A program made the position numbers and the translations under genes. DNA of 8,740 bases, from NCBI GenBank assembly GCA_002293545.1, contig DBDL01000038.1:2500-11239 (forward strand), read 5' to 3'. Numbering within the stretch: position 1 is the first letter of the stretch; each line of letters opens with the position of its first letter. Below, piece by piece: positions 1 through 5,692 of this stretch. The DNA is from Lachnoclostridium sp. UBA933. Its GTDB lineage: Bacteria > Bacillota > Clostridia > Lachnospirales > Lachnospiraceae. The notes under the pieces are model-generated. The model made no database searches, was not told the DNA's origin, and was given only the letters and a program-made list of their open reading frames with translations.

Positions 1-78
1 GAAGTATATTGAAGGTTCCCGTGAAATGTACCAGTATATGTTATGTAAAAGCCGATTGTCCGGATGCTTATTCAATAT

Positions 79-92
79 TCTAAACGTTTACA
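79..92. promoter_or_regulatory. cre-like operator palindrome upstream of the exporter promoter
   Basis: TCTAAACGTTTACA contains the perfect 10-bp palindrome TAAACGTTTA (81-90). It matches the CcpA cre consensus (TGWNANCGNTNWCA) at every constrained position except the second, where C replaces G. It lies 13 bases before the first -35 hexamer, around -64 from the predicted start site. CcpA or another LacI-family regulator could bind here. The assignment rests on sequence match and position only. Confidence 0.35.
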
Positions 93-105
93 GCAAATAT
101 TTCAA

Positions 106-143
106 TTGACTTTTTGACTTTTTCATTATATTATATTTATAAT
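106..143 (+). promoter_or_regulatory. Tandem sigma-A-like promoters driving the leader ORF and ABC exporter operon
   Basis: Two TTGACT hexamers sit 8 bases apart, at 106-111 and 114-119. The second is followed after 18 bases by a perfect TATAAT (138-143). The first can pair with TATTAT (129-134) at a 17-base spacing. Transcription would start near 150, just before the ribosome site at 153-164. This is the clearest promoter in the window. Confidence 0.75.
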
Positions 144-168
144 ATCTGATCGAAAGGTGGTGAGAGGT

Positions 169-324
169 ATGAAACAATCTTCTTTTACAGGCATGAACTA
201 TGCTCGTACGGCTGTTGAATTCCATATTCTTACAGCAACTTGGGAGCTGTCAAGGGGGGAAGTCTGCCCTTTTTCAAAAAGCGATTGTTTTGAATGCCTG
301 TCACCATATCATATAGCAGTGTAA
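169..324 (+). CDS. Small 51-aa ORF in the leader of the ABC exporter operon (possible leader peptide)
   Basis: An ATG follows an excellent ribosome site (AAAGGTGGTGAG, 153-164) directly downstream of the best promoter in the window, and the frame runs 51 codons to TAA. The product begins MKQSSFTGMNYARTAVEF and has three cysteines near its C-terminus (C33, C40, C43, spaced Cx6Cx2C). It has no signal peptide, no membrane segment and no family I recognise. Its end lies 20 bases before a terminator-like hairpin that stands between it and the permease genes. The arrangement resembles leader ORFs that control drug-exporter genes by ribosome-mediated attenuation. It could instead be a small peptide of its own, such as an exported substrate, or an untranslated leader with a chance frame. 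The ribosome site makes translation likely; the role is inference. Confidence 0.55.
   Translation: MKQSSFTGMNYARTAVEFHILTATWELSRGEVCPFSKSDCFECLSPYHIAV
252..274 (+). promoter_or_regulatory. G-rich hairpin with T run inside the leader ORF
   Basis: AAGGG (252-256) can pair with CCCTT (267-271). The helix can extend, after a G/G mismatch, through a G-T and a G-C pair closing an AAGT loop. Five T residues (270-274) begin within and follow the stem. It resembles a weak intrinsic terminator lying within the 51-codon ORF, so a translating ribosome would disrupt it. No folding energy was computed. Confidence 0.3.
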
Positions 325-344
325 ATCCGCTCCTTTATGTTTGG

Positions 345-388
345 AACCCTATGCAGTCAAAACAATCTGCACAGGGTTATTTTATTAT
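345..388 (+). terminator. Terminator-like hairpin (candidate attenuator) before the exporter genes
   Basis: AACCCTATGCAG (345-356) pairs with CTGCACAGGGTT (367-378): 12 positions, one A/C mismatch, and a 10-base loop. The T-rich tract ATTTTATTAT follows (379-388). The hairpin lies after the stop of the small ORF and just before the AAAGGAG ribosome site of the first permease, so it would control read-through into the operon. The left arm can also pair partly with CTGTCAAGGG at 247-256 inside the small ORF (8 of 10 positions, one a G-T wobble), which would give a competing structure. Confidence 0.55.
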
Positions 389-410
389 CCAAAATAAAGG
401 AGTTTTTGTT

Positions 411-1241
411 ATGTTGAATAGATTCATCAATACATTAATGAAATACAAACTGCTGAAAAGGGGGGTTTCTGATATGAAAAAGTATTTAAAGACCGCCCTG
501 ACTGCTTTCGGCACTCACACTAACGGCGGACTCGTCTATCTTTTTCCGCAAATAATCACAAAGATCATTTATCTTGTTCCTCTGATGTTTATCTGGCGTA
601 TCATTACAGCAGGCGGTACTGACGCGGGAATGACTTTAACACAACTGTTAAGTTATACCTATGTAAATACTTTGCTTTCAAGTATGCTGGTCGTTGATAC
701 GTTTATCAATGATTGGGACTCTGCGGGTAAGTGCGCGGTTTTATTTACCCGTCCGATGTCTGTGTTCGGACAGGTCATATCGCGGACAGCCGGCGAATGG
801 ATTCCGGCATTACTGATGTTTTCTCTGCCGATGGCACTGATTGCCCCGTTATTCCGTATCCAAATCATTCCGCAGACACCGTGGGTAATTCCGTCTTTGA
901 TATTATGTGCTTCCCTTGGCTTTGCCTTTGAATTTTTATTCTTTTGCATTACACTGCGGCTTAAGAATGTAGTTTGGCTGATGTGGGAAATACGTTCGGC
1001 AATCGCAGCATTCTTTTCCGGCACGTTAGTGCCGTTCAGGATATTGCCGTTTGAAATGGATAAATGGATGGCATATCAGCCGTTCGGGAGTTTGGGCGGC
1101 GCACCATTGTCACTTTATATCGGTTCGGCAGAACCGGCACAGATAATCCCCGTTCAACTGTTTTGGAACGCGGTTCTCTGGACTGCAGCGGTAATATGGT
1201 TTCGTAAATCAAAGGAAAGGATGATGAGCTATGGCGGATAA
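411..1241 (+). CDS. ABC-2 family exporter, permease subunit 1 (COG4587/COG3694 type)
   Basis: This is an integral membrane subunit of an ABC-2 type exporter of the ABC2_membrane_6 family, about 276 aa with roughly six hydrophobic segments (near residues 41-63, 77-97, 130-148, 158-182, 190-208 and 244-264). A conserved-looking GTLVPFRILPF stretch lies near residues 204-214. Two nested in-frame starts both have ribosome sites: ATG at 411 behind AAAGGAG (396-402), used here, and ATG at 474 behind AAAAGGGGGG (456-465), which gives a 255-aa protein closer to the core fold. The frame stays open further upstream to 294, but that stretch overlaps the leader ORF and the hairpin and is unlikely to be translated. 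The gene overlaps the second permease by 11 bases. The transported substrate cannot be read from the sequence. Relatives include daunorubicin-type and viologen-type exporters. Confidence 0.92.
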   Translation: MLNRFINTLMKYKLLKRGVSDMKKYLKTALTAFGTHTNGGLVYLFPQIITKIIYLVPLMFIWRIITAGGTDAGMTLTQLLSYTYVNTLLSSMLVVDTFINDWDSAGKCAVLFTRPMSVFGQVISRTAGEWIPALLMFSLPMALIAPLFRIQIIPQTPWVIPSLILCASLGFAFEFLFFCITLRLKNVVWLMWEIRSAIAAFFSGTLVPFRILPFEMDKWMAYQPFGSLGGAPLSLYIGSAEPAQIIPVQLFWNAVLWTAAVIWFRKSKERMMSYGG

Positions 1242-2073
1242 AATGACATGGAAACGTTTTTTAAAACTGCTGACTGTATATGCAAAAATGGATTTGGGAT
1301 CGCTTCTGCGCGATACAAAATTCATGCTTATTGCTATAATCTCAGACATATTTGCAAATATATCCGCAATATCAGGCATATTCCTGCTCGCATGGAAGTT
1401 TAACGGTATCGGCGGTCTTGACAGATATGAGATTTTATTTATGCTTGCCTATGGCAGTATTGTAAACGGCACAATTGAAGTATTTGGCAGCCCGAATGCG
1501 GCTTTTCCGAGCAGAATTATCGGACGCGGTCAATGGGAGCATATGTTTATCATTCCGCTCCCTTACGGCATCCAACTGCTTACGGGATTTTTCCCCTTTA
1601 CCTGTTCGGGACGATTCCTTTCGGGGATTGTTCTGATGTGCTTCGCCGTACCAAATCTGACCTCCGCTCTTTCGTGGCAGCAGTTCTTTTTGCTGGCCGG
1701 AAACGGTATCGTCAGCATAATTATCATCGTGGCACTTTCGTATCTCGTATCAAGTCTGGCATTTTATGCTCCCGTACAATGTGAAGAGATTTCAACTACG
1801 GTCAGATACAGTATTGAACATACCTCGACGTTTCCGCTTTCAGGGATGCCGGATTTTATGAAACTGCCGCTTTTGACGATCTTCCCCGCGGGATTGACTG
1901 CATGGCTGCCGGCATTGATTATCCTCGGCAAGACGCCGGTGTTTGTAACGATTTATCCGGTTATTTTTGCGGCGCTTCTTTCACTGACCGCCGCTCATTA
2001 TTTCAAGAAAGGATTCAGATATTATGTTAAAAAAGGAATCAACCGTTATCACGCAGGCGGACACCGCTGTTAG
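1231..2073 (+). CDS. ABC-2 family exporter, permease subunit 2
   Basis: This is a second, divergent permease of the same ABC2_membrane_6 type, 280 aa, expected to form a heterodimer with the gene before it. After a short basic N-terminal helix it has about six hydrophobic stretches (near residues 30-54, 66-82, 105-122, 128-142, 150-180 and 213-256). Family-like features include FPLSG followed by TIFPAGLTAWLPAL at about residues 201-229, and a basic C-terminal tail ending GINRYHAGG. The start overlaps the previous stop by 11 bases and is preceded by AAAGGAAAGG (1211-1220). The last 50 bases overlap the start of the ATPase gene. Both overlaps indicate translational coupling and a single transcript. 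I see no frameshift. The substrate is unknown. Confidence 0.93.
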   Translation: MADKMTWKRFLKLLTVYAKMDLGSLLRDTKFMLIAIISDIFANISAISGIFLLAWKFNGIGGLDRYEILFMLAYGSIVNGTIEVFGSPNAAFPSRIIGRGQWEHMFIIPLPYGIQLLTGFFPFTCSGRFLSGIVLMCFAVPNLTSALSWQQFFLLAGNGIVSIIIIVALSYLVSSLAFYAPVQCEEISTTVRYSIEHTSTFPLSGMPDFMKLPLLTIFPAGLTAWLPALIILGKTPVFVTIYPVIFAALLSLTAAHYFKKGFRYYVKKGINRYHAGGHRC

Positions 2074-3037
2074 TATGGATAACGTCACAAAAATATTTAC
2101 TCAGTGGCAGCGGGAAAATGCGGGGAAAGGTCTTCTTAAAAACCTTTTCAAGCCGCAGAAAAAAATTATTTCCGCACTTGATAACGTATCATTCAATGTA
2201 AAACGCGGTGAATTTGTCGCTTATGCCGGACCGAACGGAGCAGGAAAGAGTACGACAATGAAGCTTCTTGCCGGAATGCTTCAACCGACAGAGGGAAACA
2301 TCTCGGTTCTTGGTATGTCGCCGGACAAAGACCGTATAAAAATCATGCGTAAGCTCGGCGTCCTTTTCGGCAACCGCACCGAATTATGGTGGGATCACCC
2401 CGTTTCACAGAGTTTTGAATGGAAAAAGGCGGTATGGAATATCCCGAATGCTGTTTACAGGAAAAATCTTGAAATGGTCATCGAGCTTTTAGATATCGAA
2501 AACCTGCTGAAAACATTTGCCCGCGAACTCTCACTCGGTCAGCGTATGAGAGCCGACCTTGCTATGATGCTTCTTCATTCGCCGGAGCTTATTCTGCTTG
2601 ACGAACCGACGCTTGGACTTGATGTAGTGGCGAAAAGGCAGATGATAGACTTCCTCAAAAGGATAAATCATGAGAATGATGTTACCATTATTGTAACCAG
2701 TCATGACATGGATGATTTGGAAGAAATGGCACAGCGGATACTGATGATTTCCGGCGGAAGGATTGCTTATGACGGCATTTTCGACGGATTGCGGGAAATA
2801 ACCGGAAGTCCGGCACGGTTTGTTCTGACGATGGACGGCGGCTTCGTACCCTCTCTTGAAAGCGGCAGGCTCATCAGCTACGAAAACGGTGTGTATGAGT
2901 TTGAAGCGGATATCACAAAATTCCCCATCCGGAAATTGTTAAGACAGCTTTCTGATATGGACGGAATAAAAGATGTGGAAATACATAAAGCATCTATCGA
3001 ACATGTTATCGCCGGTTTATATGCCTCATGGAAATAA
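2024..3037 (+). CDS. ABC-2 exporter ATP-binding subunit (COG4586 type)
   Basis: This 337-aa cytoplasmic ATPase powers the two permeases encoded before it. Visible motifs are Walker A GPNGAGKST (69-77), signature LSLGQ (169-173), Walker B LILLDEP (189-195), D-loop GLD (198-200) and the H-loop histidine H227. The LFGNRTELWWDHP stretch (114-126) is characteristic of the COG4586 subgroup, although the Q-loop position reads N117 where I would expect glutamine. A C-terminal extension of about 80 residues follows the nucleotide-binding domain, as is usual here. The chosen ATG overlaps permease 2 by 50 bases and has GAAAGGA upstream (2007-2013). An in-frame ATG at 2075, just after the permease stop, would remove 17 residues but lacks a good ribosome site. 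KEGG describes related cyanobacterial systems as viologen exporters; the substrate here is not determinable. Confidence 0.95.
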   Translation: MLKKESTVITQADTAVSMDNVTKIFTQWQRENAGKGLLKNLFKPQKKIISALDNVSFNVKRGEFVAYAGPNGAGKSTTMKLLAGMLQPTEGNISVLGMSPDKDRIKIMRKLGVLFGNRTELWWDHPVSQSFEWKKAVWNIPNAVYRKNLEMVIELLDIENLLKTFARELSLGQRMRADLAMMLLHSPELILLDEPTLGLDVVAKRQMIDFLKRINHENDVTIIVTSHDMDDLEEMAQRILMISGGRIAYDGIFDGLREITGSPARFVLTMDGGFVPSLESGRLISYENGVYEFEADITKFPIRKLLRQLSDMDGIKDVEIHKASIEHVIAGLYASWK

Positions 3038-3045
3038 ACTGCTTC

Positions 3046-3074
3046 TTGTTTTTTCTGCAAAAATAAGGTATGAT
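3046..3074 (+). promoter_or_regulatory. Candidate promoter of the yjfB-like gene
   Basis: TTGTTT (3046-3051) and TATGAT (3069-3074) are separated by 17 bases, starting 8 bases after the ATPase stop codon. The -10 is a 5/6 match and the -35 only 3/6. No convincing terminator separates it from the exporter operon, so read-through is possible as well. It does not resemble a sigma-D flagellar promoter. Confidence 0.45.
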
Positions 3075-3105
3075 AAAGTTGGGATAAACGAAAGGGGGAA
3101 TGCAT

Positions 3106-3285
3106 ATGGATTTTGATGTAGCTGCATTGATGCCTAATTCACAAGCGCAACTGATGATGAATATCAACGTTGCCTTATTGGCAAAGAATCTTGATACGGT
3201 AGAAACATTGGGCGCTGCTACAATCCAAATGATGGAGCAATCTGTAGCACCCAACCTCGGTTCCCAGTTTGATATGTCTGTATAA
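3106..3285 (+). CDS. yjfB: YjfB-family small protein (putative motility protein)
   Basis: This 59-aa protein beginning MDFDVAALMP resembles the Firmicutes YjfB family (annotated as putative motility protein). The family pattern is a short N-terminal segment, an amphipathic helix with paired NxxLL-type hydrophobics (residues 20-30) and a C-terminal MMEQSVAPNLG-like stretch (42-52). It has no signal peptide and no cysteines. An ATG at 3100 lies only one base after the ribosome site AAAGGGGG (3091-3098), so the ATG at 3106, seven bases away, is chosen. The gene stands alone between the exporter operon and a strong terminator. Its biochemical role is not established; the motility label comes from the family name and from regulation of the Bacillus homologue, not from anything visible here. 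Confidence 0.85.
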   Translation: MDFDVAALMPNSQAQLMMNINVALLAKNLDTVETLGAATIQMMEQSVAPNLGSQFDMSV

Positions 3286-3308
3286 CCAGTCATATTAATG
3301 AATTAGGC

Positions 3309-3362
3309 AGGAATATCCCGAAATAAACGGTTGATAACCGGATATTTTGGGATATTCCTTTT
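3309..3362 (+). terminator. Strong intrinsic terminator after the yjfB-like gene
   Basis: A 17-bp stem (3309-3325 with 3343-3359) contains one G-T pair and no mismatches. It is capped by a second small stem, CGGTT/AACCG (3328-3332 with 3336-3340), across a 2x2 internal loop. TTTT follows at 3359-3362. On the other strand the stem is not followed by a T run, so it would mainly stop + strand transcription, although it lies only about 50 bases past the end of the opposing ridA. Confidence 0.88.
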
Positions 3363-3409
3363 GACAGAAAAACAATGCCTGCTTCTGATTATAATACAAG
3401 GTATTTCTT

Positions 3410-3790
3410 CTATATTAGTTCTGCAATTGCTTCGATTTCTATCAAAACATCTTTCGGAAGCCTTGCGGCTTCAATGCACGACCGGCATGGATAATCACCG
3501 GAAAAATACTCCGCATAAATCTCATTTATGACTGCAAAATCATTCATATCCTTGATAAATACCGTCGTTTTCACAATATCTTTCATCTCTGATCCGGAAG
3601 CTTTTATCAACTCCGACAAATTATTCAAAACCTGCCTTGTCTGTTCTTCAATACGATTTCCTGCCAATTGACCGGTTTCCGGAATCACCGGTATCACTCC
3701 CGACGTATAAACCATTCCGTTTACTGCTATTGCTTGTGAATAAGGTCCGATTGCCGCCGGAGCTTTCTTCGTGGTAATTATTTTTTTCAT
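3410..3790 (-). CDS. ridA: RidA family reactive intermediate (2-iminobutanoate/2-iminopropanoate) deaminase
   Basis: This 126-aa protein is a typical YjgF/YER057c/UK114 member, full length for the family. These trimeric cytoplasmic proteins hydrolyse reactive enamine/imine intermediates released by PLP enzymes such as threonine dehydratase, protecting other PLP enzymes. Visible family features are GPYSQA (15-20), YTSG (28-31), and the C-terminal RSCIEAARLPKDVLIEIEAIA region with the carboxylate-binding arginine at R103 and the conserved glutamate E120. Two cysteines flank that arginine (C102, C105). The start is preceded by GGAGG (- strand, about 3797-3801). It is divergent from the secreted Big_2 gene and no neighbouring PLP enzyme is seen, so it looks like a stand-alone gene. 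Confidence 0.95.
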   Translation of the reverse strand: MKKIITTKKAPAAIGPYSQAIAVNGMVYTSGVIPVIPETGQLAGNRIEEQTRQVLNNLSELIKASGSEMKDIVKTTVFIKDMNDFAVINEIYAEYFSGDYPCRSCIEAARLPKDVLIEIEAIAELI

Positions 3791-3882
3791 TGTATTCCTC
3801 CATGTATTTTGATATACTAAACTTATATTATAAGCTCGTACAAATATTCTATAACATTTTTCGATTTTTAGAAAGGAGAATT
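3791..3882. promoter_or_regulatory. Divergent promoter region between ridA and the secreted-protein gene
   Basis: This AT-rich 92-base gap separates two divergent genes. CTTATATTATAAG (3822-3834) is a perfect 13-base dyad. On the - strand it supplies a perfect TATAAT (3832 to 3827) for ridA, without a good -35. On the + strand the candidates are TATTAT in the same dyad or TATAAC (3850-3855), both with poor -35 elements. The + strand gene has its own ribosome site AAAGGAG (3872-3878). Shared control of the two genes is possible but not shown. Confidence 0.4.
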
Positions 3883-4902
3883 ATGAAAAAATTTATCAGC
3901 GGTCTGCTTATATTAACACTCGTATTTTCATTATGGAGCACCGTACCGGCAGAAGCAAAAAAGGCACCGAAACTGTCCAAAAAGAAAGTATCGCTTTTTG
4001 TCGGTAAATCCGTCAAACTAAAAGTGAAAAATAATAAGAAAAAAGTCAAATGGTCTTCTAAGAAAAAGAAAGTGGCGACCGTAACAAAAAAAGGGAAAGT
4101 CACTGCCAAGAAGAAAGGAACCGCTTCTATTATTGCCAAAATCGGTAAAAAGAAGTTAAAATGCAAGGTTACGGTAAAAGAAAATAAAACCGCAGATAAC
4201 CGGAAAGCTACTTTAGTTGAAAATTTTCAACGCTATCAAAACGGTTATAACTGGTCCGTTTATACATTAGGAGAAGGGCTCACAAGCGGGGGAAGTGAAA
4301 AACCGCATGTGCTGGCGCCGGGAGAAACGATGAAGGTCGTAACCGACCCGGAAAATCCATCTAATAAACTGTTACAGGTAAAACCTAAATTTTATAGCTT
4401 CGCACCGGTACTTACTGTTGACTTAGCCAAACTGACCGGTGTTTCCGCCAAAAAATTAGGCGATTATTCGGGAGTACGCGCAAAGCTTCGCGTCGTGAGT
4501 GATTCTTCCGCCCATTTAGGCATTACTTTTGCCGCCTTTTTTGGAAAACCGGGTACTATCAATAAAAAATACGCTTTTATGACGTATACAAAACCCGAAA
4601 ATGCACTTCCTGCCGAACGGGAATTCTATAAATATTTTAATACCAAGGCAATGGCAGCCGGTCAAGGCATCAATCATACGAGAATGCCGCAATTCGACGG
4701 CACAAAGCATACAAAGGGGCATAAGTTCAGTGACCGTGACCCCGCCGCAGGTTTCAGCACACAAACCTTGAATTTTACCAGGTATCTTACCAATGATTTG
4801 AAATCACTTTCTTCTTTTGATATCGTACTGGGCGGAAGCTACGGTACGCCTACCAGCGGCTCATTAACATGGTATATTGATGATATTCAATTATTAAGTT
4901 AA
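3883..4902 (+). CDS. Secreted protein with Lys-rich Big_2 (Ig-like) domain and jelly-roll-like C-terminal domain
   Basis: A 339-aa exported protein. Residues 1-25 form a classic signal peptide (MKKFISGLL, hydrophobic core, cleavage after AEA). Residues about 29-98 match a bacterial Ig-like group 2 domain (VGKSVKLKV, then VKWSSKKKKVATVTKKGKV, GTASIIAKIG and a closing KCKVTV strand). This part is extreme in composition: about 31 of residues 26-100 are lysine. Residues about 105-339 are a beta-rich domain starting with a VENFQRYQNGYNW stretch and ending in TWYIDDIQLL, a pattern seen in jelly-roll carbohydrate-binding modules. No catalytic domain or LPXTG anchor is visible. The start at 3883 is fixed by AAAGGAG and the signal peptide; the open frame extends upstream but is unlikely to be translated. 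Probable role is cell-envelope or glycan binding, by inference. The charge suggests contact with anionic wall polymer. Confidence 0.88.
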   Translation: MKKFISGLLILTLVFSLWSTVPAEAKKAPKLSKKKVSLFVGKSVKLKVKNNKKKVKWSSKKKKVATVTKKGKVTAKKKGTASIIAKIGKKKLKCKVTVKENKTADNRKATLVENFQRYQNGYNWSVYTLGEGLTSGGSEKPHVLAPGETMKVVTDPENPSNKLLQVKPKFYSFAPVLTVDLAKLTGVSAKKLGDYSGVRAKLRVVSDSSAHLGITFAAFFGKPGTINKKYAFMTYTKPENALPAEREFYKYFNTKAMAAGQGINHTRMPQFDGTKHTKGHKFSDRDPAAGFSTQTLNFTRYLTNDLKSLSSFDIVLGGSYGTPTSGSLTWYIDDIQLLS

Positions 4903-4960
4903 TAACTGTTTAAATACCAAATTTATGCGCAAAACATGCGCAAGAACGGGGAATTATTAT

Positions 4961-5692
4961 ATGTATTCATTCAACAGCAGGGTTTCTTTCAGTATGCTCG
5001 GCTCAAACGGGCAATTAAATATTCCCGGCGTAGTCAATTATTTTCAGGATGTCTGTCTTTTCCACTCCCACGATGCCGGGATAACATTGGACAGGATTCA
5101 CAAGCGTCACAGTGCCTGGCTTCTTAATAGCTGGTATCTGATATTCCATCGTTTTCCAAAATTAGGCGAACGCGTCGTCGTATCGACTTCTCCGTATGAA
5201 TTCCGGGCAATCTACGGAATGAGAAGCTTTTCATTAAAAACGGACGACGGAGAGCTTCTTGCCGTTGCCGATTCCATCTGGTTTTTATACGATTCCATGA
5301 AGAAAAAACCAATCCGACCGGAACAAAGTGAACTGGATGCCTATGGGATTGGTCCCCGCTACGATATGCCGAAGGCCCCCAGAAAAATCATTCTTCCCTC
5401 TGAGGAGAAATTTATTGAAAAACTGGTGATATACCAAAATCAACTGGATACCAATCATCATGTAAATAACGGTGAATATGTACGAATCTCATGTAACTAT
5501 ATTCCTGACTCCCTGATCTCCCCGGAGCTTCGCATTGAATATAAAAATGCCGCCGTATTGGGTGATATCGTAAATGTTTATACTGCTGAAACCGCAGATT
5601 GTTTTTATGTCATTCTAAGAAATGAGGACGGCATTCTTTATACCGTTTCTGAATTTCGCAAACTTTGCTCCCCAGAAAGGATAACTTCATGA
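4961..5692 (+). CDS. Acyl-ACP thioesterase (FatA/FatB-like, double hotdog)
   Basis: This 243-aa cytoplasmic enzyme is expected to hydrolyse acyl-ACP to free fatty acid and ACP. It has two hotdog domains (about 1-115 and 150-240), as in plant and bacterial Acyl-ACP_TE proteins. The second carries LDTNHHVNNGEYV, matching the catalytic D-x-N-x-H-V-N-N pattern (D163, N165, H167). The first has the NSWYLIFHRFPKLGERV stretch typical of the family around residues 56-72. The start is ATG 4961 behind GGGGAA (4948-4953). An in-frame ATG at 4925 adds 12 unlikely residues and lacks a ribosome site. The gene starts 58 bases after the secreted-protein gene and no terminator is seen between them. Its stop overlaps the next start (ATGA). 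Chain-length preference cannot be read from sequence. Confidence 0.92.
   Translation: MYSFNSRVSFSMLGSNGQLNIPGVVNYFQDVCLFHSHDAGITLDRIHKRHSAWLLNSWYLIFHRFPKLGERVVVSTSPYEFRAIYGMRSFSLKTDDGELLAVADSIWFLYDSMKKKPIRPEQSELDAYGIGPRYDMPKAPRKIILPSEEKFIEKLVIYQNQLDTNHHVNNGEYVRISCNYIPDSLISPELRIEYKNAAVLGDIVNVYTAETADCFYVILRNEDGILYTVSEFRKLCSPERITS

Noticed and set aside
2..109. Open frame from the window start (36 codons, product starting KYIEGSREMYQYML), possible 3' end of an upstream gene
   Set aside because: A second frame is also open across most of the same stretch, the length is within chance expectation for AT-rich DNA, and I recognise no family. A gene end here cannot be supported without upstream sequence.
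294..410. Upstream extension of permease 1 from ATG 294
   Set aside because: It overlaps the leader ORF in another frame, covers the terminator-like hairpin, has no ribosome site and is not family-like.
659..1024. Long - strand ORF inside permease 1
   Set aside because: It is antisense to a clear membrane protein gene with intact overlaps to its neighbours, and has no recognisable product.
3045..3067. CTTGTTTTT/AAAAATAAG stem after the exporter operon as a terminator
   Set aside because: The stem is almost all A-T, has no T run after it and overlaps the candidate yjfB promoter.
3849..4166. Antisense Phe-rich ORF opposite the lysine-rich domain
   Set aside because: It is the complement of AAA/AAG lysine codons, which read as TTT/CTT; a compositional shadow with no ribosome site.
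4926..4942. TGCGCA-AAACA-TGCGCA hairpin before the thioesterase as a terminator
   Set aside because: A 6-bp stem without a T tract, ending 5 bases before the ribosome site; more likely incidental, or at most affecting translation.
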